Position numbers and translations under genes: made by a program. A stretch of 7,971 nt of DNA from Dehalococcoidia bacterium (GTDB lineage: Bacteria; Chloroflexota; Dehalococcoidia; Lucifugimonadales; UBA3495): positions 28,677-36,647 of the forward strand of contig DPHC01000012.1 of the NCBI GenBank assembly GCA_003523055.1, in the 5' to 3' direction. The notes beneath the pieces are model-generated. The model did no database searches. It worked only from the letters and a program-made list of their open reading frames with translations, and was not told the origin of the DNA. This document shows positions 1 to 6,691 of the stretch, piece by piece. Position 1 is the first letter of the stretch. The number at the start of each line of letters is the position of its first letter.

Positions 1-1
1 G

Positions 2-7
2 TATAAT
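2..7 (+). promoter_or_regulatory. Candidate -10 box for the 57-326 gene
   Basis: A perfect TATAAT lies at the very left edge. It would start transcription near base 14 and give a leader of about 43 bases ending in the AGAGAGGTGA ribosome site at 41-50. The -35 region would lie outside the window, so only half the promoter can be judged. Confidence 0.4.
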
Positions 8-56
8 GCTAATGGTAGCATACGGTTGGTCCATTAAATTAGAGAGGTGAAAGGTA

Positions 57-326
57 ATGAAAGTTTTAATAAGTATGGAAATTTCACAAGGATATGAACA
101 TTGGAAGAAGGTCTTCGAGTCACATGAAGAGGCTCGTTCTAATGCTGGAATAGGAACGATATTTTATGCCCGTGAAGCGGCGAATGAATCAAAAATTCAC
201 GCCTGCATGGAGGTAGAGTCAATGGAAGTTCTAGGTGCTTTCATGAGTTTGCCAGAAAATGCAAAAATAATCGAAGAGGCCGGCCACGTGCCAGACTCTA
301 CAGTGCTTACCCCGCTAGTTGATTAA
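57..326 (+). CDS. Small ABM/DUF3764-like dimeric alpha-beta barrel protein
   Basis: This 89-residue soluble protein has no signal peptide or membrane segment. Its layout is strand (KVLISMEI), helix with W16 and F20, a short turn around GIGTIFYARE, strand (IHACMEV), helix (54-76) and a final strand after AGHVPD. This resembles single-domain ferredoxin-like alpha-beta barrels of the antibiotic biosynthesis monooxygenase / DUF3764 kind, which usually dimerise. Conserved-looking features are the W-x3-F helix, an early Gly and the closing AGHV. Family members range from monooxygenases to proteins of unknown role, so no reaction is assigned. The start is supported by AGAGAGGTGA at 41-50, with AGGTG eight bases before ATG. 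The gene appears to be a single-gene transcript: a candidate -10 box sits at 2-7 and a strong hairpin follows at 340-383. Fold assignment is by pattern only. Confidence 0.7.
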   Translation: MKVLISMEISQGYEHWKKVFESHEEARSNAGIGTIFYAREAANESKIHACMEVESMEVLGAFMSLPENAKIIEEAGHVPDSTVLTPLVD

Positions 327-339
327 CTACTTAACCTAA

Positions 340-383
340 CTAAGCATTAATTGTAGGATAAATGTTCTATAATTAATGCTTAG
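340..383 (+). terminator. 20-bp stem-loop between convergent genes
   Basis: Bases 340-359 pair with 364-383 around a four-base loop (AAAT, 360-363). The outer 13 pairs are perfect Watson-Crick. The inner seven include three wobble pairs (353-370, 357-366, 359-364) that are G-U in the rightward RNA. In the leftward RNA the same positions are C-A mismatches, so the fold favours the transcript of the 57-326 gene. The stem begins 13 bases after that gene's stop and ends next to the stop codon of the opposite acyltransferase gene. There is no U-tract on either side. It may therefore be a hairpin 3' end protected from exonucleases, or a terminator of non-classical form. Confidence 0.75.
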
Positions 384-384
384 A

Positions 385-1494
385 TTACTCTTTGAAAGGA
401 TACCTTCGGCCATTCAGTAAAGTCCCGATGTATGTGCTTCTGACAAGGCATTTGTATGAGACTAAGCATATAATCGTGGTAAGTACGATAGAAAACATAA
501 ATTTAATCTCTGCTGGCCATGAGAACCGGAACATGTAAAAGGTTATAAAGGCTACAATCGGTAGATGTATCAAATATACCCAATACGCCGAATCCGATAC
601 GAATCTCATTAGGGCGTTGGGCCTGGTTAATTTACTTTCTGCTAATCCAATCAAACCAAATGAGAACAGTACTCCAGGTGCTATTTTTAATAATGTTATT
701 GGAAATCCCCACATTTCCCATCTGGGGTCACTCCAATCCCATCCAAAGGTTAACTTAGTAACTACTATCAGACCTACGAATACGGGCATTGAAATAAAAA
801 TGTAATATTTCCAATTATCCTTTAAATTTTGAAAAAGTTTTTGGTTTTCATAAAGGCTAAATCCCAAACCGAAATATAACGCTGTAGCGATAGGATTTAT
901 GATTAATTCGGCCCCAGTATTTACAGTCATAAATGTTACAAGAGTTATAAATAAAATAGGGACGTTACTTCTAAAAAACACGCTGGAAAAAAGATCCGCA
1001 GATTTTGAAGCAGCCGATGATATGAAGCCTAATTTTAACCTCGATATCGGTACAAAAATGAAACTTGCGGCTGTAAATATAAGAAGGTGCCAAAGGAACC
1101 AAAGGTGCCAAGGTTGTCCATCGTTAGAATAGAATAGATTTATCATACCGTCTTTACTAAAACCAAAAGCAAAAATCCAAGGAAGAGTTAATCCCATAAT
1201 TGGGGTAAATATGACTATGGGGAGACCTATTCGTAATGTTCTATTTTTCCACCAGTATTTCCAAGAACGTCTACTGATGACCAGGTGGGTAAAGAATCCA
1301 GATACAATGAAGAAAAGTGGCATTCTCCAGCTGTGAATAAATACTTCGAGAAACCAAATCGCATTAGAAGAACCTTTCTCAGCCGGCCAAAACCATTCTA
1401 GCCCGGGCATATAAGGCAAAGCTGCATGCAAAACTATCCCTAGTAGCATAGCTAATCCTCTAAGGGCATCCATTCCGTGGTATCTTGCTTCCAT
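385..1494 (-). CDS. Acyltransferase family 3 membrane protein (OpgC-like)
   Basis: This 369-residue polytopic membrane protein, of usual family length, is probably an integral inner-membrane O-acyltransferase that moves acyl groups onto an extracytoplasmic sugar or glycan. The diagnostic N-terminal segment is present: YHGMDALRG at 5-13, with Arg12 and the conserved His23 in the first membrane helix. It is followed by MPLFFIVSGFF (58-68), a hallmark of the acyltransferase 3 / OpgC group, then LWFLWHLLIF (131-140) and SAYWVYLIHLPI (302-313). About ten hydrophobic stretches can be counted. The ATG at 1494 has AAGGA on the minus strand at 1508-1504, a good spacing. The gene stands alone, divergent from the isomerase operon and convergent with the small 57-326 gene. 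No glycan-synthesis gene is adjacent, so the acceptor is unknown. OpgC is only one named branch, and sugar O-acetylation of another polymer is equally possible. Confidence 0.9.
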   Translation of the reverse strand: MEARYHGMDALRGLAMLLGIVLHAALPYMPGLEWFWPAEKGSSNAIWFLEVFIHSWRMPLFFIVSGFFTHLVISRRSWKYWWKNRTLRIGLPIVIFTPIMGLTLPWIFAFGFSKDGMINLFYSNDGQPWHLWFLWHLLIFTAASFIFVPISRLKLGFISSAASKSADLFSSVFFRSNVPILFITLVTFMTVNTGAELIINPIATALYFGLGFSLYENQKLFQNLKDNWKYYIFISMPVFVGLIVVTKLTFGWDWSDPRWEMWGFPITLLKIAPGVLFSFGLIGLAESKLTRPNALMRFVSDSAYWVYLIHLPIVAFITFYMFRFSWPAEIKFMFSIVLTTIICLVSYKCLVRSTYIGTLLNGRRYPFKE

Positions 1495-1522
1495 TTACTT
1501 ATATCCTTAAGGGAAACTACGC

Positions 1523-1530
1523 AGTATAAT
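1523..1530. promoter_or_regulatory. Overlapping divergent -10 boxes
   Basis: The gap 1495-1569 must hold promoters for both the leftward acyltransferase gene and the rightward operon. A perfect TATAAT reads rightward at 1525-1530. On the minus strand TATACT reads from 1528 to 1523. The two share four base pairs. The leftward box would give a leader of about 22 bases containing the AAGGA site. I see no convincing -35 box for either direction. The assignment is tentative. Confidence 0.4.
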
Positions 1531-1569
1531 CATAGGAAATTGGATATATTATGATGGATGTGAAATAAA

Positions 1570-2406
1570 ATGTCGAATTCGATGAAATTGGGGGCAATTA
1601 CCAATTCTTGGCGTAATCAATTGCCAACGCACGATTTGTCAGATTTAATACAGCAAGCAAGTGATGACGGAGCAAAGCATGTAGAGCTTCGCCAAACGTG
1701 CTTAGGTACATATGAAAATGGAGAAGGATTAGACTGGAGGTTAGATTTAGAGAAAATAGGCCAATTAGTGAGCAGATTTTCTAATCTAACTTTTAACTTA
1801 GCTGTGGCATCTACGTGTTTAACGACGAAAATAGATCCTAAAGGGGATTATTTCCAAGGCGCATTAGCAGGAGCCAAATTAGTGAATCCGGTTAATCCTC
1901 ATCTGAGAACGGTGGACCCGAATGGAGCAGTTGCTGCCTGGACATCGGAAAATGAGATAAATGAAGAATGTTTTCAACTAGTAGATTTGGTAAAAGAAGC
2001 GTCTAGTCAAGGCGTGGTAATTTCGATTGAAAATTCGGGATTAACTATTGGAGCTATGCGCGTTTTGGTGAACGCAGTTCGAGCAAGACTAAATGACAAT
2101 GAAAAAGAATATTTGGGAATATGCCCAGATCCTACCAATCAGCTAAGGCGTCATAAAGATTCCAATCCACTCGCAGAATTGAATGAACTAGATCTAAACA
2201 TGATCAAACTGGTTCATTACAAACAGGCTAAGAATGGAGAAGGAATGACTACAGTGGATGATGGAGATATTGATTGCTCTGAAATGATCAGGGTTTTATG
2301 CCATAAAGGATATACAGGTATTGGTATTTTAGAGATACCTTCTGATGATAACGTATTTGATAACTTTAAAGTTAGCGTGAATTATTTAGAGAAATTAGCT
2401 GCCTGA
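1570..2406 (+). CDS. TIM-barrel sugar phosphate isomerase/epimerase
   Basis: This 278-residue soluble protein belongs to the xylose-isomerase-like TIM-barrel superfamily (the AP endonuclease 2 fold), whose members isomerise or epimerise sugars, keto-acids and inositols using a divalent metal. Barrel-end residues that probably bind metal and substrate are visible: E39 (KHVEL), E154 (ISIENS), D187 (CPDPTN), H216 (LVHYKQ) and E255 (ILEIPS). The C-terminal pattern of a DDGDID turn, a helix and GYTGIGILEIP is typical. No signal peptide is seen. ATG 1570 is preferred; the alternative Met5 at 1582 has no ribosome site, although the site before 1570 (GGATGTGA) is also weak. It is the first gene of an operon with the ArgH-family lyase (13-base gap) and rpe, so a role in sugar or sugar-acid metabolism is plausible. 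The specific substrate cannot be read from the sequence. Confidence 0.85.
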   Translation: MSNSMKLGAITNSWRNQLPTHDLSDLIQQASDDGAKHVELRQTCLGTYENGEGLDWRLDLEKIGQLVSRFSNLTFNLAVASTCLTTKIDPKGDYFQGALAGAKLVNPVNPHLRTVDPNGAVAAWTSENEINEECFQLVDLVKEASSQGVVISIENSGLTIGAMRVLVNAVRARLNDNEKEYLGICPDPTNQLRRHKDSNPLAELNELDLNMIKLVHYKQAKNGEGMTTVDDGDIDCSEMIRVLCHKGYTGIGILEIPSDDNVFDNFKVSVNYLEKLAA

Positions 2407-2419
2407 AAAAGTATAGGAA

Positions 2420-3763
2420 ATGAATTACGACAATTACACAGTATCGCTTCATTATGATAAGCGATTATATAAATATGACATTCTAGGTTCTAAGGTTCAT
2501 GTACAGATGTTAGCTAAGCAGGGCATCATATCTGCTTCTGATAGCGATACTATCGTGAAAAACCTTGACGTAATTGAAACAGAGATTCAGTCTGGAAAGA
2601 TTCAGTGGATATATGAATTAGAAGACATTCATATGAACATTGAATCACGTCTAACTGAACTTACCGGCGAGATTGGAGCCAAACTTCATACTGGAAGATC
2701 TAGAAACGATCAAATAGCTTTGGACTTACGTCTTTACACTAGAGACGTAATAAAGGAGACGGTTAACAAATTAAACGCTGTCCAAAAGGCTATAGTTGAA
2801 CTTTGCGAACAAAATATCGATGTGATTATGCCTGGCTACACGCATTTGCAGCGGGCTCAGCCAGTTCTGTTTGCTCATCATATGCTTGCATATTTCAATA
2901 TGTTCCAGCGCGATATCGAGCGTTACCAAGATAGCTTCAAGCGGGTCAATATATGCCCTTTGGGAAGTGGGGCTATTGCTGGAGTCACCTACAATACAGA
3001 TAGAGAATGGGTGGCGAAAGAACTTGGTTTTGATGGCATTACTAGTAATAGCATGGACGCGGTTTCTGATCGTGATTATGTGATTGAACTTAGTTCAGCT
3101 GCCTCCATTTTGATGATGCATTTTTCAAGATTATCAGAAGAAATAATACTTTGGAACAGCAGAGAATTCGGATTCGTTAAACTTGATGATCAATTTGTCA
3201 CAGGTAGTAGCATGATGCCGCAAAAGAAAAACCCCGATTTCGCAGAATTGGCCAGAGGTAAGACAGGAAGGGTTTTTGGAAATTTGTTTAGAATATTAAC
3301 AATCCTCAAAGGACTGCCTTTGACTTACAACCGTGATTTACAGGAAGATAAAGAAGGGTTTTTTGACACTGTAGACACTGTTATTTCGACTTTAGATGTT
3401 TATATTGGAATGATTCCAGCATTACAAATTAATAGCGAAAATATGGGAAAAGCTGCTTCTGAAAGTTATATGCTCGCTACAGACTTAGCTGACTTTCTAG
3501 TTAATAAAGGTGTGCCATTTAGACTGGCTTATAATGCAGTGAAAGCTCTGTGTGAACATTGTGATAGTAATTCCATATCTCCATCTGATTTAACACTGGA
3601 GCAATTTAAAGAATATTCAGATAAATTTGACGAAACTGCACTTAACATAACTGCAAAAAGTTCAGTTGAAGCAAGAGACAATCCTGGAGGAACTGCTTCT
3701 AATCAAGTTCGTGCTGCTTTGGAAGCAGCCAAATTACAACTGAGCTCATCGCATGAATTGTAA
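2420..3763 (+). CDS. argH: Argininosuccinate lyase family protein, short N-terminus
   Basis: This 447-residue cytosolic enzyme belongs to the fumarase/aspartase superfamily. The expected reaction is argininosuccinate to arginine plus fumarate, by a homotetramer. Family signatures are clear: EDIHMNIE (68-75), KLHTGRSRNDQ (88-98), PGYTHLQRAQP (138-148) with the Thr141-His142 pair, the signature loop GSSMMPQKKNPD (262-273), NRDLQEDKE (304-312) and the C-terminal NPGGTASNQVRAAL. Ser9 and Asp13 match the substrate-contact Ser-x3-Asp of the first helix. The usual opening segment with WGGRF is absent: compared with typical ArgH about 13 residues are missing. They cannot be recovered by an earlier start, because TAG at 2414-2416 is in frame just upstream. 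AGG lies only about four bases before the ATG, so coupling to the upstream gene is likely. The gene overlaps rpe by 11 bases. No argG or other arginine gene is in view, so a related C-N lyase activity, as in EDDS lyase of this family, is an alternative. Confidence 0.9.
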   Translation: MNYDNYTVSLHYDKRLYKYDILGSKVHVQMLAKQGIISASDSDTIVKNLDVIETEIQSGKIQWIYELEDIHMNIESRLTELTGEIGAKLHTGRSRNDQIALDLRLYTRDVIKETVNKLNAVQKAIVELCEQNIDVIMPGYTHLQRAQPVLFAHHMLAYFNMFQRDIERYQDSFKRVNICPLGSGAIAGVTYNTDREWVAKELGFDGITSNSMDAVSDRDYVIELSSAASILMMHFSRLSEEIILWNSREFGFVKLDDQFVTGSSMMPQKKNPDFAELARGKTGRVFGNLFRILTILKGLPLTYNRDLQEDKEGFFDTVDTVISTLDVYIGMIPALQINSENMGKAASESYMLATDLADFLVNKGVPFRLAYNAVKALCEHCDSNSISPSDLTLEQFKEYSDKFDETALNITAKSSVEARDNPGGTASNQVRAALEAAKLQLSSSHEL

Positions 3764-4424
3764 TCACATTCAAATAGCACCATCTTTATTGTCTGCTGAT
3801 TTTACTAAATTAGGTGAACAAGTAAGATTAGCTGAAGAAGGCGGAGCTGACTTAATTCACGTTGATGTGATGGATGGCCAATTTGTTCCTAATATATCTT
3901 TTGGTCCAATAATAGTAGACGCAGTCAGGGCTTCTACTTCGCTTCCTCTTAATATCCACTTGATGATTAGTGAGCCAGACAAGTTTTTAGAAAACTTTGT
4001 GAAATCCGAGACTGATCAAATAATAGTGCATGCCGAAGCATGCTCACATTTAGATAGAACTGTTTCTCAAATCAAATCACTTGGGGCTGAAGTTGGAGTC
4101 GCTCTTAATCCTTCTACTCCATTAACTGAAATTGAAAATGTAGCGGAAATGCTGGATATAATATTGATAATGACTGTGAATCCTGGATTTGGTGGGCAAT
4201 CATTTATTCAAAGAATGGTTACAAAAATAGAACGCACTCAAAATTTTATAAAAGACAATAATTTAAACGCCATTATAGAGGTGGATGGTGGAATAAAAGC
4301 TGATCATACTGCCTTAGATTGTGTTAAGGCGGGTGCAGAAATATTAGTAGCAGGTACTGCCGTATATAACAACGTAGACACAGTAAAAAACTCTATAGAT
4401 AAATTACGCGGTTGTATAACCTAA
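3753..4424 (+). CDS. rpe: Ribulose-phosphate 3-epimerase
   Basis: This 223-residue protein, of normal length, interconverts D-ribulose 5-phosphate and D-xylulose 5-phosphate in the pentose phosphate pathway. It is a cytosolic TIM barrel with a bound divalent metal. Hallmarks in order are IAPSLLSADF (8-17, Ser11), HVDVMDGQFVPN (36-47, metal His36 and Asp38, the latter also the general base), NIHLMI (67-72, metal His69), TVNPGFGGQ (141-149, phosphate loop) and EVDGGI (176-181, Asp178 as the second acid/base and metal ligand). The start lies inside the end of argH (overlap 3753-3763), with no clear ribosome site of its own, so translation is probably coupled. It is the last gene of the three-gene operon. 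Only nine bases separate its stop from that of rpmB on the other strand, so its transcript must end inside or beyond the rpmB antisense region. The assignment is firm; a close hexulose-phosphate epimerase relative is less likely. Confidence 0.95.
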   Translation: MNCNHIQIAPSLLSADFTKLGEQVRLAEEGGADLIHVDVMDGQFVPNISFGPIIVDAVRASTSLPLNIHLMISEPDKFLENFVKSETDQIIVHAEACSHLDRTVSQIKSLGAEVGVALNPSTPLTEIENVAEMLDIILIMTVNPGFGGQSFIQRMVTKIERTQNFIKDNNLNAIIEVDGGIKADHTALDCVKAGAEILVAGTAVYNNVDTVKNSIDKLRGCIT

Positions 4425-4433
4425 AAGAGTAGT

Positions 4434-4634
4434 TTAAGCGGAAGTTTTTTTCGTCCTAGCAGGCTTCATAGTGTTACGAAGACATCTTGTGCAAATTTTC
4501 ACTTTAGACGTCTTACCATCTTTTGTGACGTTCATTTTGTGCACATTTGCATAGAACCTAGTTTTAGTGTGTCTCATAGAATGGCTGACGTTGTTACCTG
4601 CCATTCCTGATTTTAAACATATTTCACATCTCAT
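4434..4634 (-). CDS. rpmB: 50S ribosomal protein L28 (bL28), zinc type
   Basis: This 66-residue basic protein of the large ribosomal subunit has normal family length. It begins MRCEICLKSG and continues with GNNVSHSMRHTKTRF, the L28 hallmark. A C-terminal KICTRCLR supplies a second CxxC. The two pairs (Cys3/Cys6 and the later CTRC) make this the zinc-binding form. ATG 4634 is chosen over the upstream TTG at 4658: the extra eight residues (MPVIILFI) are not L28-like, and the upstream codons overlap the likely promoter. No ribosome-binding site precedes the ATG. The -10 box lies so close that the mRNA is probably leaderless or has a leader of a few bases. The gene stands alone, convergent with rpe and divergent from the cyclase gene. 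Confidence 0.95.
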   Translation of the reverse strand: MRCEICLKSGMAGNNVSHSMRHTKTRFYANVHKMNVTKDGKTSKVKICTRCLRNTMKPARTKKTSA

Positions 4635-4644
4635 AATAAATAAG

Positions 4645-4671
4645 ATTATCACAGGCAACTAAACCTGACAA
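4645..4671 (-). promoter_or_regulatory. Candidate extended -10 promoter of rpmB
   Basis: On the minus strand, TTGTCA (4671-4666) is followed after 15 bases by GATAAT (4650-4645), preceded by TG one base upstream, which makes an extended -10. Initiation six to eight bases downstream would fall near 4639-4637, about three to five bases before the ATG at 4634. The spacer is short for a classical promoter, but the TG motif could compensate. Confidence 0.5.
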
Positions 4672-4763
4672 GAACAATTAGTATTGAACTGAGTCTGCAT
4701 AGATATGTTTTATGGTACTATCTCATTATAGATGGTGGTTCATAAGTATGTAGGAGGTTCGTT

Positions 4764-5720
4764 ATGCAATCTAATATACCAGATCAAGCAGAAGTATTAA
4801 GTTATTTTGATACGCTAAGTAACTGGGGTAAATGGGGAAAAGATGACCAACTAGGATGCCCTAATTACATAAATAAAGAAAAGACTCTAAGTGCTATTTC
4901 GATGGTTAAAGAAGGTGTTACGGTCTCATTAGCAAGAACCGTTATATTTGAGGCAAGTTTAGATGCTCCCAATCCTCCTGTTCATTTTATGGTTGAAAGT
5001 GGAGAGGGATGGGCATCAGGTGACAAAGTCAGTGCTAGGCCTAGTGCAGCGGCCACTGATTATTTTGGCATGATATTTCACGGTCAAACAGTTACTCACG
5101 TTGATAGCTTGGCTCACTTTTTCTGGGAAGGTAAAGCATATAATGGATTTCCGGCTCATCTTGTGTCCACTTCGCTTGGAGCTACTATACATTCCGTTGA
5201 AGAGGCGAAGAATGGCTTTATAACCAAAGGTATTCTTGTTGATATACCATACGTAAAAGGGATTGATTGGGTAGAAAGAGGAGAAGGTGTTACTAAAGAA
5301 GATATCCTTCTTGCCGAGAAGAAATGTGGATTTAAAATTGAGACCGGAGACGTTCTCTTAGTGAGGACTGGTCAGCTTAAAAGACGAAATGAAAATGGGC
5401 CGATAGATCCAAGAGTGGAAGGATCGACCGCGTGTCAAGCCGGAGTCTTACCTCTGTTGCATGAGAGGCAAATAGCTATGTTAGGTTCTGATACCGGTAA
5501 CGATGTAAGCCCTCAGCAATATACGAATCCTAAACTTACAAATCCCATTCATCAAGTAGGAATTGTAGCTATGGGTATGTGGATATTAGACAACGCAAAT
5601 TTAGAAGATTTATCAATTGAATGCCAGAAACGGAATCAATGGGAATTTATGTTTTCAACAAGCCCTTTGAGGCTTAAAAATACTACAGGCTCACCTGTAA
5701 ACCCAATAGCGGTTTTTTAA
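4764..5720 (+). CDS. Cyclase-family metal-dependent hydrolase
   Basis: This 318-residue cytosolic protein belongs to the cyclase family (PF04199; kynurenine formamidase, isatin hydrolase and relatives), which hydrolyses amides, lactams or esters with a divalent metal. It is of the longer subgroup with an N-terminal DDQLGCPNYI segment (27-36). The metal motif is H106-GQTVT-H112-V-D114-SLA-H118, and a later LHERQIAMLGSDTGND block (232-247) is typical of the subgroup. In isatin hydrolase and KynB the ligands are H-x3-H-x-D; here the first of these positions is Gln108, while His106 lies two residues earlier. The start at 4764 is fixed by AGGAGG at 4752-4757 with a six-base gap. The upstream 100 bases hold TTGAAC at 4684 but no well-spaced -10 box, so the promoter is not assigned. 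The gene is followed after 25 bases by the PAL-like propeller, probably in one operon. The substrate is unknown; kynurenine formamidase itself is usually shorter. Confidence 0.88.
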   Translation: MQSNIPDQAEVLSYFDTLSNWGKWGKDDQLGCPNYINKEKTLSAISMVKEGVTVSLARTVIFEASLDAPNPPVHFMVESGEGWASGDKVSARPSAAATDYFGMIFHGQTVTHVDSLAHFFWEGKAYNGFPAHLVSTSLGATIHSVEEAKNGFITKGILVDIPYVKGIDWVERGEGVTKEDILLAEKKCGFKIETGDVLLVRTGQLKRRNENGPIDPRVEGSTACQAGVLPLLHERQIAMLGSDTGNDVSPQQYTNPKLTNPIHQVGIVAMGMWILDNANLEDLSIECQKRNQWEFMFSTSPLRLKNTTGSPVNPIAVF

Positions 5721-5745
5721 AAAATTAAATTAGAAGGAGTTACTT

Positions 5746-6660
5746 ATGATTAGCGAAGAAATAGTAGGGAGTGGCAAATATACCTATAAACCAGAATATG
5801 ACTGGGCTAAATTGCCAGACGGTTGGTCAATGCCGGCAGCTGCTGTATTTGGAGATTCAAATGACAATGTGTACTGCTTTAATAGAGATCCTGATCATAG
5901 GATTATGGTTTTTGACAAAGGCGGCAACTACAAAAACTCGTGGGGAGGTCCCGAATTCACTTTCCCTCATGCAATTTGGTTAGACAGTGAAGATAACTTA
6001 TGGCTAACTGATAGAGATAATTGTCAGATTTATAAATACAGCAAAGATGGCGAATTATTAATGACCATAGGTGAGAAAGGATATAGATCCGATACAGGAG
6101 CTGATAATACTAAATTCGACTCTAACTCTTGGGTGAATGTCACTCATGCGGGAGAGCCTTTCAATATGCCCTCAGGAATCATGAAGAATGCTGACGGCGA
6201 GATTTTTATAAGTGATGGATATGCCAACTGCCGGGTGCATGCCTTCTCTGGAGCAGGAGAATTAAAGTATTCGTGGGGAGCCCCTGGATCAGGCCCTGGA
6301 GAATTCCATCTGCCTCATGGTGTTTGGATAGATAGAAAGGGACGAGTTTTAATTGCTGATAGGGAAAATAACCGCATTCAAGTTTTTGATCAGTCAGGTA
6401 AATTCTTGAGCGAATGGCCGACAGAATTAATTGGAGCTGCAGTTATATATATAGACGATGAAGATATAGCTTATGTCTGTGAACATAATTCAGGCCAAAT
6501 TAGCGTCTTAACTTCTGATGGCGAATTACTTGCTAGATGGGGAGATATGACTAATAAGTCATGTCACGGTATTTGGGCTGATTCTAATAAAGATTTATAT
6601 GTGGTTATGCCATTTGAAGGGAGTACAGGTAGAACCGTGGTTAAATACCATAGACAATAA
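5746..6660 (+). CDS. PAL-like six-bladed NHL propeller (carbinolamide lyase-like)
   Basis: This 304-residue protein has NHL-type repeats and resembles the catalytic core of peptidyl-alpha-hydroxyglycine alpha-amidating lyase (PAL), which cleaves N-acyl-alpha-hydroxyglycine to an amide and glyoxylate. The PAL zinc histidines each sit at the start of a repeat and are all present: H75 (FPHAIW), H191 (LPHGVW) and H274 (SCHGIW). The catalytic Tyr and Arg also appear matched: Y159 in ISDGYANCR, against DGYCNSR in rat PAL, and R47 in FNRDPDH. IADRENNRIQVF (203-214) matches the PAL ADRENGRIQ block closely. The position two before H274 is Ser, where I recall a Met in rat PAL. No signal peptide or monooxygenase domain is present, so peptide-hormone amidation is excluded and the protein should act in the cytoplasm. 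AGAAGGAG at 5732-5739 sets the start. It shares an operon with the cyclase-family gene. The fold is secure; lyase activity is inferred. Confidence 0.85.
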   Translation: MISEEIVGSGKYTYKPEYDWAKLPDGWSMPAAAVFGDSNDNVYCFNRDPDHRIMVFDKGGNYKNSWGGPEFTFPHAIWLDSEDNLWLTDRDNCQIYKYSKDGELLMTIGEKGYRSDTGADNTKFDSNSWVNVTHAGEPFNMPSGIMKNADGEIFISDGYANCRVHAFSGAGELKYSWGAPGSGPGEFHLPHGVWIDRKGRVLIADRENNRIQVFDQSGKFLSEWPTELIGAAVIYIDDEDIAYVCEHNSGQISVLTSDGELLARWGDMTNKSCHGIWADSNKDLYVVMPFEGSTGRTVVKYHRQ

Positions 6661-6677
6661 TCCGATTAGTTTATAAT
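6651..6677 (+). promoter_or_regulatory. Candidate tRNA-Ala promoter
   Basis: TATAAT at 6672-6677 is preceded by TAGACA at 6651-6656 (five of six consensus bases) with a short 15-base spacer. Initiation near 6684 would lie about eight bases before the tRNA 5' end, as expected for a stable-RNA promoter. The -35 box overlaps the last codons of the propeller gene. Confidence 0.55.
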
Positions 6678-6691
6678 ATATGTAACCTCGT

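Noticed and set aside
617..1132. Two rightward open frames (617-805 and 899-1132)
   Set aside because: They lie antisense inside the well-supported acyltransferase gene, have no ribosome sites and show no recognisable domain.
4445..4451. Run of seven T as a terminator for rpe
   Set aside because: No stable stem precedes it; only a four-pair TAAA/TTTA can be formed. It lies inside the rpmB coding sequence, where it encodes Lys residues.
4635..4658. Longer rpmB starting at TTG 4658
   Set aside because: The added eight residues are hydrophobic and not L28-like, and they overlap the likely promoter. The ATG at 4634 gives the normal family start.
5713..5724. Palindrome TTTTTTAAAAAA at the end of the cyclase gene
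   Set aside because: It is a low-complexity A/T run with no loop. It sits between two genes that look co-transcribed, so neither a terminator nor an operator can be supported.
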